Shown piece after piece: positions 1 through 11,345 of a stretch of 58,000 nt of DNA. A model generated the notes under the pieces. It made no database searches and was not told the origin of the DNA. It saw only the letters and a program-made list of their open reading frames with translations. Source of the stretch: Cryptomeria japonica (taxonomy: Eukaryota > Streptophyta > Pinopsida > Cupressales > Cupressaceae); contig NC_081408.1 of assembly GCF_030272615.1 (NCBI RefSeq), positions 338,430,793 through 338,488,792 of the forward strand, in the 5' to 3' direction. A program made the translations under genes and the position numbers. The first letter of the stretch is position 1, and each line of letters starts with the position of its first letter.

Positions 1-1124
1 GTAATAATGATGATTTATTGGTTATGCCCCCTCAAGAGACTGATCAAATAGACTGATGGATATTGATCTCTCAATAGATTATGAAAAGGAGATTGGATGA
101 TTGATATTGTGCAGCTGCTTAAGTTGAGATGTACATTTGATGGAAAAGCACAGTTGATGAGGCATAACACAAAAATTGATGGAAATGATCAATATAGCCA
201 AGTTGATAAGTTGATTAAGTTGATTGAGTTGATTAAGTTGATAGGGATTGATGCTAGCGCAAGATAAATTGATCCAATGATTGATAGATAGATTGATCCA
301 GGGGCGTTGAGAGTGCAAGAAGCAAGTTGGTTGAAATGATAAAGTGATTAATAATTTTGGAGACATGCAATCAATTGGATAAAGTGTTTGATTGATCTCG
401 TTGCAATAAGAAGAATGAAGAAGATGATGGAAGAAATGATGAAAAAGAGAGATGAAAAGGGTGATGAAAGGAGAAAAGTGATGAGAAAGAGGATATGAAA
501 GGTGATGAAAATTCTTGTGCTTTTTAAGTGCTTATATCATCATCGAGCTTATTTATGGCAATAGGATAAAAGTCATCTAGATATGAATAAGACTCAAATG
601 AATCAACATACCAATTGTGTGAAAGAGAACACATTAGACAAGAAGGATTGCCTTAGTTTGCATCAGACTATTATGTCCTTGATGATCTTAAATGATCATG
701 GCCTAAGACGAGTCATCATATTACCAAAGAACAATCCATATGCAGTAAACAAGTGAACATACCCCATCCTTGCCTTTCTAGTCAAAGACATCATGGAGAT
801 AAAATCTCTAGTCAGAGACATCTCAGAAAAGCTAAAAGACATGTCACCAAAAAAAAAAAAATCAAAAACAATCAAAAGAAAATAATAAAACAAGCAAACA
901 ACATGTTTCATGCCGAATGACTTTTGTTCATAGTTAATGTGTTTGGTTTTAATAAGTCGATCAAATGTTGTTATGTTTTCTCAATCGTAATCTTGTCATG
1001 TCATGAGTTCTTTGTACTTCCAAAGTTGCATTCTTGTCCAAAGTGTTTGTGTCATCATAATGTTTATTACATTTTTTTGGATTTTTTATGATTTTTAGGG
1101 TTTTTAAATGTTTTAATTTTTTAA

Positions 1125-1262
1125 GGTTTTTTCTAGGACATTTTATGATTTTTTCAGGACATTTTATGATTTTAAAGATTTTTCTCAGGACTTTTTATGA
1201 TTTTTAAGATTTTTTCAGGTCATTTTATGATTTTTTCAAGACATTTTATGTTTTTTAGGAAT
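1125..1262. repeat. Short tandem repeat, ~25-bp unit
   Basis: About five degenerate copies of a unit built on AGGACATTTTATGATTTTT follow one another inside the non-coding part of element Z. It is a simple minisatellite with no coding signal. Confidence 0.7.
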
Positions 1263-1915
1263 TTTTGAATGTTTGCCCCTAGTGTCTAGCAAGGAAAAAT
1301 GGATTATTCAGCAGATGAATGAACAAACATGATAGGAATGGATAAGTGACTGATGGCAAAGGCTAATGTGATGTTGAAGGACTATCTCACAATAGGATAA
1401 CATGTTAATCCAAGCACAAGGACCAGATATAGCAATATAAAGCAAGGATACAGTGGAACGAATGTCATGTGATCCAAAGGAATGGACATGTCAAGAGGTT
1501 TTCTGAAAACATATTTTTATTTTTTTTTGTCCTTTGTTTTGATCAAGATCAAGGGATAGATTTGGATAGGAGATAGTTAGGATAAGAAAGAACAAAGGTG
1601 GTAATGAAGGATGGAAGCAAGCAATGGACAAAATAATGGATATGAGCTTCAAGGGTGTGGATTAGGTGTAATAGACATGACACAAAATCTGCAAAGGTCC
1701 TTAACCTTGTCAAGATCAAGGGTGGAAAAAGGGATATGTATGAATATAGAGATAATGAGGGATAGTGGAGGATGAAGGATAATGGAGGGATGCACATAAA
1801 TGGAACTTGCCCCCAGTGAATAGTGCGAGAAATAATGGATTACACATGACACTTGTTTGTCAGGTTTTCATCATGGTGCCTATTTGCCAAGTTTTCACCA
1901 ATGGATTAATGATTT

Positions 1916-2032
1916 CTCTCTTCTTCTTCTTTTTTTTTTTCACCTTTCTTTTTTCTTTTCCCTTTTTTTTTGTTTTTCATCTTCTTCTTTTTTTTTTTCT
2001 CATTTTGACTTTTTTTAACTTTTGGAAGATAA
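1916..2032. repeat. T-rich / (TTC)n low-complexity tract
   Basis: Runs of T with interspersed TTC form a pyrimidine tract. A short open frame across it is a composition artefact. Confidence 0.8.
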
Positions 2033-2200
2033 TGGATACATGATAGGAAATATGACTTAAGAATAAAGTTGTTCTCTAAATAGTACCCCTAAAAGATGTT
2101 CTATAATGATCCATGGCTATTGAAGGTATGCTCAAAGATGTCGATATGGTGATGGTAAAGGGAGATGGAAGGGATGACAAGATGAAAAGGTTATAAGGAT

Positions 2201-2788
2201 TTATGTAAAGGATTGGATAAGAGGGATGGAAGGATAGAATGTAGGTGTTGGATAATGGATGGGATGTTGGAAGATTTGTGTAGGAGTGGATGGAAATATT
2301 GACAAGGTCAACATTGGCACACACCTTGAAGGGTGATGGAATGAGGGAGGAATAGTGGATTTTGGAGTTTGTGATTTTGATGGAAAGGTTGATGTCAATT
2401 TTAGGACACAAGGAGCCAAAATGGATGAAGGAGGTGATAGAGGTTTGAGGATAGTGGATGTGGGAGAAGCTATAGTAGCAAACTTGAATGCCAAATTTGA
2501 TTTTTCTTTAGTGTGCAAGTCTTGTACGAGCGACTTGGGAATCCACATGGTTCTTGATTTTTCATTTTTTTGTGATACTTTAGAACGCATTGCCTCAATG
2601 TAAGACTTAGGAAGCCATACAAATTTTGACTTTTCTTTTTTGTTTGTGGGCCTTTGTGGCCTTTTGGACATTTCCTTTTCTTCTTGGATCAAATTTTTAT
2701 TTGTTTTTGCATGTCGATTAGATGGGACATGTTGATCCTTTGATTCATGTGGATTTTTTAATATTGGAATTTTATGCTTGGCATCCAA
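2201..2788 (-). pseudogene. C-terminal remnant of element Z gag-like ORF, with W-[LI]-P-K-S repeats
   Basis: This is a 195-residue open frame on minus, downstream of the zinc-finger part. Its first half is lysine-rich and contains two similar segments, FVWLPKS followed about 25 residues later by TMWIPKS. The second half is rich in serine, threonine and proline and degenerates into repeats. I know no enzyme with this pattern. Gag-type proteins of plant gypsy elements often have long basic or proline-rich tails, so I read this as the end of the element Z gag-like product. Frames are broken between this piece and the one at 2996-3718, so it is treated as a pseudogene. Confidence 0.45.
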
Positions 2789-2995
2789 GTTGCTTCCATT
2801 GGCATTAGGATTATGGATGAATATGAATCTTATGGAGAGTTCATGTGGGTCGGTGGTTGGAAGGTTCTCAAGGATGTGTGCCTTTGTTGATCTTGACTTA
2901 TGGTAAGGATAGTGGATTGGAAGCTAGGGGGATCATGGATAGGAGATTGAGGGATATAAGGACCCAAGATAGATGGAAGGTTTGAAGGCTTTGGT

Positions 2996-3718
2996 TTACA
3001 GATATAGGGACCCAAAAGATGTGTATTTGGCTTTAAATGGAGAAATACAGGATTTACGAGGGATACCAACATCTTGAGAGTGAGCGATGTAGCCATTATA
3101 ATTAGAATTTTCTTTTATATGAGGGGTTTCTGATATGCCTTGTTCATGGATGTCTAACCCTTTTCTTTGATAATGAATTCTTTGGAAGATATTTTTAACA
3201 AAGGATTTCTTCTTACTTTTGATGTCATAGGAAAGTCCATTTTGAGGTGGAGGTGACTTGCAAGGAATGATAGGATCATGAGAGGGATTTATAGGCATGA
3301 TGGAAAATTTAGGTATACATGGAGAATTATGACAAGGGCATAAAGGGATACTTTGATCTTGACATGGAAGAGGACCACTAGATAGAGTAGGAAGGGTGTT
3401 TGACTCTTCATTTTGAATGGGATCATTTGAAAAGGTGGAAGAAGCATCATGATCTTGCTTAGGAAGTGGATTAGGAATGGGGTTTGGAAGGATGCTTTTC
3501 TCTTGAGATGGAAGGGGATCATCTTGGAAGAAATGGGAAGGTATAAGGGGATCATCATGGGATTCTAGTGAGGTAGGATTGTTTTCAACCATTGGATGGG
3601 ATTGGAGAGTTTTGGTGTCTTGATCTTGATTTATCATAGGACTTGTTTCTTCATTTTTTAAATTATCTTCTTGACATGGAGCCACTTCTAAGGAAGGGGT
3701 GGTATTTTTGATATGCAT
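2996..3718 (-). pseudogene. Middle, proline/serine-rich part of element Z gag-like ORF
   Basis: This 240-residue minus-strand frame is rich in P, S, D and Q with short repeats of the type D-P-[LI]-P-S. It overlaps the end of the zinc-finger frame (3663-4211) in a different frame, which indicates a frameshift. Element F has a comparable proline-rich tail after its protease-like domain (about 40920-41300), which supports reading this as the same part of a related protein. No catalytic motif is visible. Confidence 0.45.
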
Positions 3719-4493
3719 AGGAGATTCTTGGAAGGTGATAAATGTTTTTGCATGATGGGGAAATTTTTTGGATGAGGCCTTCTAGAGTGGGTATGATTGG
3801 AATTGGAGTGCATGATGGCATAGGATCTAAAATATCCAAATCGTATAAAGGATTTGTATGAAAAAATGGATTAGCTTGGATTTGTACTATTGATAGCCCT
3901 TGAGGGTCAACATGAGAATTTTCATCATTAGGTTCATTGTTTGAGGGATATGGTATGGATTGTTGTTCAGATACCTTAGGAGATGGAGGCATCATGGAAG
4001 AGATGGAGGCTACATGTGGGCCATTTCTAGACACGGGTTCATGATATTGATCATGCTTGGTAATGACATCTAGTTTCTCCTTAGGTGAATCATTAGGCTC
4101 TTCAATTTCAATAACACCATTATCAAGGAGGTCTTGAATTTTATGTTTTAATTCCATGTACTTTGAAGTTTTATGTTTGTTATGTCTATGATATGCACAA
4201 TAATTACTCAAAAATTAACATCCTCTTGGGGTTGTGTTAGGCCATATGATAAGATTGTGCTCAAGAAGCTCTTTCAAAGCCGACTTGATAGATTGCCCCA
4301 AAGATGTAAACTATCTATCTAGGGGATACTTGGAGGAAATGTCTTTAAGTCTTGGTGAAGGTGTCTTGTGATCTTGTTTGAGATTTATCTTTTGATTTTT
4401 AATCACTTGTTGTTCCACCTTATATGGTCGTTTTAGCATTCCTTGAAGTTTGTCACTCTTGATATCGTTAATTTTTCTCTCAAAAGGGGTCAT
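3663..4493 (-). pseudogene. Gag zinc-finger region of element Z (gypsy type)
   Basis: The frame at 4211-3663 starts with CAYHRHNKHKTSKYMELK followed by HKIQDLLDNG. This matches the layout C-x2-H-x4-[GN]H-x-T-x2-[CY]-x2-L-K-x2-I-Q-D-L of gypsy gag proteins. Element F has the same segment (FCQFHH, then GHDTEKCFALKNKIQDLID) at about 40035-40125. The last cysteine of the knuckle is tyrosine here, a change one G-to-A step from Cys. A small upstream frame (4493-4311) continues the protein with lysine-rich sequence. Stops and frameshifts throughout make it non-functional. The capsid-like Retrotrans_gag segment seen in F is not recognisable here. Confidence 0.6.
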
Positions 4494-6449
4494 TGATTCA
4501 TTTTGTTGGACTTGAATAACATATATTTCTCTCTTGAGATCTTGAATTTGTCAAGCCAAGGTGGCCATGGGAATATGTGATAGTTTTGATCTTTGACCTA
4601 GGACAATGTATGAGACTCAAGATGGAATGCAAACCCTAAAGTGAAAAGGGGAAACTATATGATATGAGTTATATTAGGATGCAACTAAGGATCAATGGAA
4701 AGATTAAGGTGCGAACTATGTGATATGATTGAGATGGGAATGTGCCAAAGCATTGATGCAAAATGTGATCTATATGATAGGAAAGTGATTTGCAGCTAAA
4801 ACCTAAATGGGATATGAGGATGAATTATGTTTGGTGCAAGGACTAGGGAAACTCTAGGTCTGAAAATATTTGCAATGTGAGGTTTGACTTGTGCTATGAT
4901 GGATAGACACAAGGATAAGTGACCAAAGAGAGGGCATGCTATGATAGGAGATGATGAACTGCAAGCGGATTACAAACTCAAAGACACTGATAAGTTCCCT
5001 AAATCAAGGAAGATGCACCTCAAGTGATAAGGGTGATTTATGATCAAAATTTGATGTCAAACCTAAGACGAGAAATCCTAAGTGCAAGCAATGTTTTTAG
5101 TTCTTTTTTGGATTTTTTTATTTTTTTTTGGATTTTGGTATGCAAGTAATAATGAAATTCTAGGACCAATGATGAAATGACCTAAGGCACTTATGCAAGG
5201 TTTAAGGATATGTCCTAAAGGAATGATGGAAGGCTATGCAAAGATTATGGGTATGATTTAAGGGAATTGTGCAAGGTTATAACCTAATGGTGGTACGCAA
5301 AGGTTTGATCTAAGGGTGGTATGCAAAGGACTAGGTATAATTAAATGAGATATGCAAGGATGAAAAGTGCAAATAGGGGAAGACTATGCAAGGAACTAAA
5401 AGGTATGGAAAGATAGAATGATGTGATTATGCGAGGACCTAAAAGATCAGAACTCCAAAAGTGATGTCTCAAGAGATTTGAAATGATTATTTTGAGAACA
5501 CAGGTTCAATGTTTCAATGATAATGTTGTTTTGCAATGTTTTTGTTTTACAACGTGGATGGATACTTGAAAGTTTAGATGAAGGTTTTTGTAAAGTGTTT
5601 CAGTTTTAAGTGTGGTGTTGATTATGAAATTTTCTTGTTTGTTTTGCACACACTTAGAAAAAATGGCAAATAGACTGTTTGTTTGATTTTGCAATAAAAA
5701 CACATTCAAGTACAATCCTAAGGCTGGCTAGGACAATAGTTGTTGAATCTCACTTGGGGGGTTACCCCAAGCTATGCAATTTAGAGTGGATACTTAGATG
5801 CTTGACCCCACTAGGCCCACCCTCAACACTCACTTCTCTGGGGCAGCCAAGCACCAGTCCCCAGAAAAACTCCCTGTGGAAAAATTTGTATCTCTACTAA
5901 GAACCATAAGAATGTGAACTGCTTCAGAGGTTCGACCTCCTACGCCAACAAGTAGAAGTTTTTTTGCTTCTAACACAAAAGGTGTCTAGTAAAGGCATCC
6001 GTTCGAGTGGCCATACATGCAACGGCGTATACTCCGTTAAGGAAGGCTCCCAGCCTATAGAGGTTGCGCTCTATAGGGTTTATGGGGAGACATGTTGTCG
6101 GTATGAACTAATTAGCACCCGTTTCTTGTAACTAATTTAAAAGCAAAAGCAAAAACCATTTCAAAAAAACAAATTAAAAAAAAAAACAAATTCAATACTA
6201 AAAGCAAAGACTAATATTAAACAAAATCAAAAAGCAAAACTAATCCTAAAACTCATACCCTACCCCACACACAAAGACTACTAACAAAGAACTAAATCTA
6301 AAACAACTAAGCTTATTTAAATTTAGACAAGCATGCAATATAGGAATAAAGACAAACTTTTCAAAGCCACGCAGGAAGAAAATAAGGAATACGTGGGCAG
6401 GTATGACTATTTTGACCTGTTTGCAAGGAAATCCTATACGTAGGAGGAT
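4494..6449 (-). other. Leader region of element Z (left part)
   Basis: There is no open frame of substance. About 4600-5480 is made of loosely repeated ATGCAAGG/TATGATATG-like sequence. From about 5740 to 6110 the composition changes: it is more GC-rich, with short complementary stretches (for example GGGGGTTACCCC, and CTATAGAGGTTGCGCTCTATAG at 6055-6076). On the minus strand this is the 5' untranslated leader between primer site and gag, where retroelements keep dimerisation and packaging structures. That function is an inference from position only. A pre-insertion join with 13973 is implied by element A's target duplication. Confidence 0.45.
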
Positions 6450-6454
6450 AGACC

Positions 6455-7933
6455 TGATGAATAATGATGAACAGTAAATACCCAAAGGGTACTAAGAGGG
6501 GGGGTTGAATCAGTACAGACAAAAATTTCTCTAACAACTTAAACTGCAAAGACTGCACTAACTAGCAAACAACATCACCAACCTAAACCAAAACAATACC
6601 AGTAAAACACAGTAAGATTGTAAATGACATTAACCGGTAACACTTAGAACTTCTCAAAACCTAAGATCTCATCTCAACTTCACCCATATGCTTAAGCAAG
6701 TAATACGCCAGAAATACAATGACCATTAGATCAGTATGCATTACCACTTAACAGAAAACACTAAAACATCACATGAAAAATCATCACACATAACACACTA
6801 ATTTTTCACGTGGAAACCCAACTGGGAAAAACCACGGTGGGGATGAATACCCACAAGTTGTTCTTGAACTCTTTTGAAGTTCACTCTATTAGGAGCCTAG
6901 TCCTATTAAAGACTTTACAACAGGTTCTGCTAAGAACCGATCCTGCTAGGGATCGCCCGGTTAAGGGATGGCTAAATACCCGATTAGAGGTTAAAACCCT
7001 GTTAAAGGTTACCGCGCAAGAGGATTTGAAGAACTCAATGATTTTGAGTCACCCTGTTAAAGGATTTACAAAAAGCCTATTAAAGCTACCTGGTAAAGGG
7101 ATTTTCCAACTACTGAAATGGTTAGAAGTCAACGGGTAATACACTGATCTGATAACAACACTCAATGCCAAGGCAGATCCACTTCAGTTCCTTTACATTT
7201 GCAATCACACTCTGTAAATCTCTACTCACTTCTCTGATCTGGAAAGAATCACCTCACATACATTCATTTGCCAACAACTTCAAATGAAAATCATCATCGA
7301 CCTTATAGGCAACAATTAGGTCGGTGGCCAAAACCTAAAACCCTAAGCATCTAGGTTAACAATATAGTCAGTCCAATCCTAACCATTTAATCACATTACA
7401 TAGGGTAAAACAATCTTGAACAAATCTCAAGGTGTTATGCATCGTTCATTCTTCACCGCTTCTGGAAGCTGATAACCCATCATGCACTCTCCACCATTTA
7501 CTAAGATTTTGCATATTCTCAAGGTAGATAGAATCAATCTTCTCATGCAAGATCCTCAAGGAAATCCTTCACACGCACAAGGTCGACGTGGAAACGCGAT
7601 CTAATCTTCATTTCAATGCTAACTCATCACAGGATGTCGTCGATCAAATCGTACAGACTTGGAATGCATCAGCCGGAAACCCTGAAGTTGAGACTGCCAA
7701 CCAGTAGTCATATCAAGTGAAACCTCAATACAAACTTTGCATATACCGGTTCACTTGCCAGTTTACTTACTTCAACATACCGATTCACACTTCATCATAC
7801 TGGTTCACTTGCCAGTTTACTTACTTCAACATACCGGTTCACACTTCATCATACTAGTTCACACTTCATCATATTGGCATCAATGACAACATACATTATC
7901 ATCATGTCATCAAACTCTACACATATGCCAACA
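6455..7933 (-). repeat. Element A 3' LTR
   Basis: It is 1479 bp long, running from TGATGAATAATG to CCAACA, and matches 12451-13967 over its length with scattered differences. A G-rich tract followed by TTGAATCAG lies at about 6497-6512. Positions about 7735-7880 hold a small tandem repeat of CATACCGGTTCACACTTCAT-like units. On minus, a TATAAGG candidate TATA box sits near 7302-7308 and is conserved in the other LTR. Confidence 0.93.
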
Positions 7934-8157
7934 ATCTCCCCCTTTGGCATTGATGGTAATACACAAAGATATCTCTACATCTTCTTCCATATTATATGTC
8001 CTCAATACTCCAGATATCTTCTCTGCTTCACATCTTATCTCCCCCTTTGGCATTGATGGCAATACACAAAGATATCTCTACATCTTCTTCCATATTCTAT
8101 GTCTTCAATACTGTAGATATCTTCTCTGCTTCACATCTTCTCCCCCTTTGACAACAA
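7934..8157 (-). other. Element A polypurine tract, present in three copies
   Basis: On minus, CCAAAGGGGGAGAT directly abuts the LTR and is the expected plus-strand primer of reverse transcription. A 103-bp segment carrying it is repeated in tandem: motif starts are at 7934 and 8037, and a third, variant copy lies near 8138-8157. Multiple polypurine tracts upstream of the 3' LTR are a known trait of Sireviruses. Confidence 0.85.
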
Positions 8158-8377
8158 TGCCAAAGTGGAGGCACAAGCTTCCATGTTCCACTATGTTGCT
8201 CCCCCCGAGGAGTAGCATCCTTCAACACATCAATCCGGAAAATATTTGACAATGCAATACCTGACTGATGTGGAGCACATACCTTTAGTTCACCTCTTGA
8301 AGGGGCAGCACCTTTAATTCACCTCTTAAATAGGTAAATGTAGCCTTCGGTAGAGGCTTGGTGAATATATCTGCTAA
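8158..8377. other. Element A spacer between RNase H and polypurine tracts
   Basis: A short non-coding stretch with two similar TTCACCTCTTGAA/TTCACCTCTTAAA segments. Nothing else is recognised. Confidence 0.6.
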
Positions 8378-8905
8378 CTACTCCTTACTGGAAACATTTT
8401 CCAATACAACCTCTTTGTTCTTAACTTTATCCCTCAAGAAATGATACTTGAGCTCAAAGTGCTTGGTTCTAGCATGCAATACCAGATTCTTGGAAATATT
8501 AATTGCACTTGTGTTATCACAAAATATACTCACCGGTTCAGATACAGGGACTTTGAAACCACTTAATACATGCTTCATCCAAATTGTCTGAGTACAGTTC
8601 ATAAATGTTGCTACATATTCTTCTTATGTTGTGGACTAAGAGATACAACTCTGCTTTTTGCTCATCCATGAGACTAGTCTACCACCGAGAAAGAATGCAC
8701 CATCGGTTGTGCTCTATGGGGAATCCACATTACCATCCCAATCGACATCGGTAAAAACTTTGAGATTGAAATCATTATTGTATGGATACCACAATCCATA
8801 ATCTATAGTTCCCTTCAGATATCTAAGAATCCGCTTGACTGCTACCAAGTGGGATTCTCTTGGACTTTTCTGAAAAATGTGTAGCAATGCCCACTGCATG
8901 TGCAA
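8378..8905 (-). pseudogene. Element A RNase H region (copia pol C-terminus)
   Basis: Two minus-strand frames, 8905-8714 and 8602-8378, are parts of one reading frame. They carry the copia end of RT (HLVAVKRILRYLKGTIDYGL), the start of RNase H (KVFTDVDWDGN) and its end (IFCDNTSAINISKNLVLHARTKHFELKYHFLRD). RNase H would degrade the RNA strand during cDNA synthesis. In-frame stops between and within the pieces and a frameshift relative to the upstream RT frame (near 9210) make it a pseudogene. The ADIFTKPL ending seen in element G is not intact here. Confidence 0.88.
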
Positions 8906-9206
8906 TGTCTGGTCTGTTGTGTACTACATAGTGCAATTTACCAATCATGACTGGTATTCCTTCTCATTCACCAATGCTGAATCATCTTCTTTTGATAATT
9001 TACAACCAGTCATCATCGGTGTACCAACCGGTTTGCTATCTTCCATGCCAAAGGTCTTCAATACCTCTTTGACATACTTAGACTGAGTGATAAAGATACC
9101 ATCTTTCATTTGTTGAATCTATAGTCCAATGAAGAACTTAATCTCTCCAATTAGTGACATCTCAAATTCCTTCTTCATTCCATCTACAAATGCATGGCTC
9201 ATCTTA

Positions 9207-10436
9207 TCAACTCCACCAAAAATTGTCATCAACAAACACTTCACAAATCAGAATCTGATCTCCTTCTGACTTCAAATAGATATTGATATCTTCACTTGTT
9301 CTTTCAAATCCAATCTTCACAAGATGGGAGTGTAAACATTCATACCATGCTCTAGGTGCTTGCTTCAACCCATGCAAGGCTTTATGTAGCCTACACACCA
9401 TATCACTATCTTCTGATAGGGCAAACCCATCTGGTTGCTCTATATACACTTCTTCTTCAAGTATTCCATTCAGGAATGTAGATTTTACATCCATCTGATA
9501 CACTTTGAATCCCTTGAAGGCTGCATGTGCAAGTAGCATTTGAACTCCTTCCAATCTAGCTACTGGAGCAAAGGTTTCTCCATAGTCTTCTCCTTCTTCT
9601 TGAGCATATCCCTTACATACCAATCTTGTTTTGTTTCTTGCCACTATGCCATCTTCATTCAACTTGTTTCTAAAAACCCATTTGGTGCCAATAACTTTTT
9701 TGTGCTCAGGTCTGGGTACCAAAGACCATGTACCATTCTTTTCTATCTGGTCAAGTTCCTCTTCCATAGCCTTAATCCAGTCTTCATATCTGTGTGCCTC
9801 TTTAAATGTTTTGGTCTCAAATTCAAAAATCATGCAAGAATTCAATCTGACCTTTTTTCTTGTAAGTATTCCAGCATCCTTATCCCCTATGATTTGCTTT
9901 GGATCATGATGCAACTTTACATACCTAGGAATGATCTTAGTTGATTCCTCTTGCTTTTCCTCTTCATCGTCATCTTCATCTTCATCTACCACAACATCTA
10001 CTAGTGTAGGAGCATTGTTACTCATACTTGGTTGTTTTGCAACCGGTTCCCAGAAGGTTACACCCATTTCATCTACCACTCGCTTGCTGCCAGTTTCCTC
10101 AAGTTTCTCAAAGGTTTCATCAACTCTAACATTAATACTTTCAACAATTATTTGAGTCCTATTGTTAAAACACTTGAGAGCTTTTCTCTTGGTGGAATAC
10201 CCTAGGAATATTCCCTCATCACATTTTGCATCAAACTTGCTTTGGTGTTCACTTCTCTTGATATAACACTCGCTACCAAATACTCTAAAGTAGCTTACTA
10301 CTAGAGTCTTACCGGTCCAATACTCATAAGGAGTTTTATCCTTACCTTTCTTGATGAGTATCTGGTTCATAATGTAGACTACAGTGCTCACCGCTTCTCT
10401 CCAAAAAGTGTGAGCAACCTTCCCTTGAATCAGCAT
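9207..10436 (-). pseudogene. Element A integrase C-terminus and reverse transcriptase (copia pol)
   Basis: A 409-residue minus frame. It starts in the integrase C-terminal part ([18 protein letters not shown]-like, then FGSECYIKR...[15 protein letters not shown]). It continues through an acidic linker to RVT_2-type reverse transcriptase: [38 protein letters not shown]-like, [12 protein letters not shown] and [13 protein letters not shown]. The catalytic VDD is present (VFVDD) but the frame breaks immediately after it, where family members read VDDIIF. It shares a frame with the integrase piece at 11147-10491, separated by two TAG codons. Expected length is much longer, since the RT and RNase H halves should be one polyprotein. 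Confidence 0.93.
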
Positions 10437-11147
10437 CGTTCTGGTTGCTTCAACTGCAATCTAGTTGTTCCTTTCTACTAGGCCATTCTGCTATGGAATC
10501 TGGGGGGTAGACAGTTGCCTCTTGATGGCGTTCTCTTCATAATACTTATTGAATTCACCAGAAGTGAACTCACCTCCTTGGTTGGTTCTAAGGCATTTAA
10601 TCCTCTTACTGCTTTCTGTTTCAACTAGTGCTCTAAAGGCTTTAAACTTTCCAAAAGCTTTAGACTTGTCTTTCAAGAATGTGACCCACATCATTCTTGA
10701 GCAATCATCAGTAAGAATCATAAAGTACCTATCTCCCTGAACACTCCTAGTTTTCATAGGACCACACAAATCAGTATGCACAAGATCAAGTAAATTATCT
10801 GATGTGAAAGATTTACCTTTAAAGGTTGAGGAAGACATTTTCCCCAGTTGACATTCTCTGCACAAAGGATTCTCCAGTTTGTTCAGCACAAGCAATCCTC
10901 TAACTGCCTTGATCTTACTGCCCTTCACAATATTATCAAAATTTACATGGCAGAGTCTCCTATGCCATATCCAACTCTCATCAAACTTAGCCATTAGACA
11001 TTGACTGATATTTATATTCAACTGAAATAAGTTACCTCTGGTCTGCATATCGGTGGCCATCAGTTCACCACTCTTTCCTTTTATTTTGCACACTCCACCA
11101 TTGAATTCCAAAGTGAGTCCTTTATCATTCAGTTGGGCAACACTCAA
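10437..11147 (-). pseudogene. Element A GAG-pre-integrase and integrase core
   Basis: A minus frame that contains the zinc-binding pre-integrase segment (WIWHRRLCHVNFDNI, then CRECQLGKM) and the rve core: LVHTDLCGPM with the first Asp, RYFMILTDDCSRMMWV, and LRTNQGGEFTS. The second catalytic Asp, usually in R-[SF]-D-x-G-G-E-F, is Asn here, so the enzyme would be dead even without stops. The frame is interrupted by two TAG codons near 10490 and 10460, the first just before the QNGLVERNN motif that holds the catalytic Glu. Confidence 0.9.
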
Positions 11148-11345
11148 AAGGTTACGCCTGAGACCTTCTACCTAATACACATTATCAGCATTGCTTTTTC
11201 CATTTAAAGAGATGGACCCTTTTCCTTTTACCATACATGGTGCATCATTACCAAATCGGACTACACCTCCATCGTACTCTTCCAGAGACAGAAACTTTCT
11301 CCAGTCACCAGTCATGTGGTGAGAACATCCACTATCAATAATCTA
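11148..11345 (-). pseudogene. Element A aspartic protease remnant
   Basis: On minus, IIDSGCSHHMTGDW can be read at about 11340-11296, the copia protease active site D-S-G with its HHMTG follow-up. Next comes DGGVVRFGNDAPCMVKGKGS up to the LSVAQL junction. A TAG replaces the Trp normally in front of IIDSG, and the frame is shifted relative to the gag frame at 11312-11686. The protease would mature the gag-pol polyprotein. Confidence 0.8.

Larger units (their letters stand above)
1..2200. other. Non-coding 3' part of element Z
   Basis: No convincing gene is present. The stretch holds purine-rich sequence with many TGATG/TTGAT repeats (for example TTGATTAAG units around 190-245), a short tandem repeat at 1125-1262 and a T-rich tract near 1916-2010. 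Read on the minus strand, the motifs at about 1267-1277 and 1804-1815 are CACTAGGGGC and CACTGGGGGC. They resemble G-rich tracts near the 3' end of element F (41875-41885, 42412-42422) and may be polypurine-tract-like remnants. Open frames here are low-complexity. Confidence 0.5.

Noticed and set aside
7874-8249. Overlapping + frames at the polypurine repeats
   Set aside because: Product of the 103-bp tandem repeat; no family and antisense to the element.
9540-9944. 134-codon and similar + frames inside the element A pol region
   Set aside because: Antisense shadows of the minus-strand reverse transcriptase, which shows clear family motifs.
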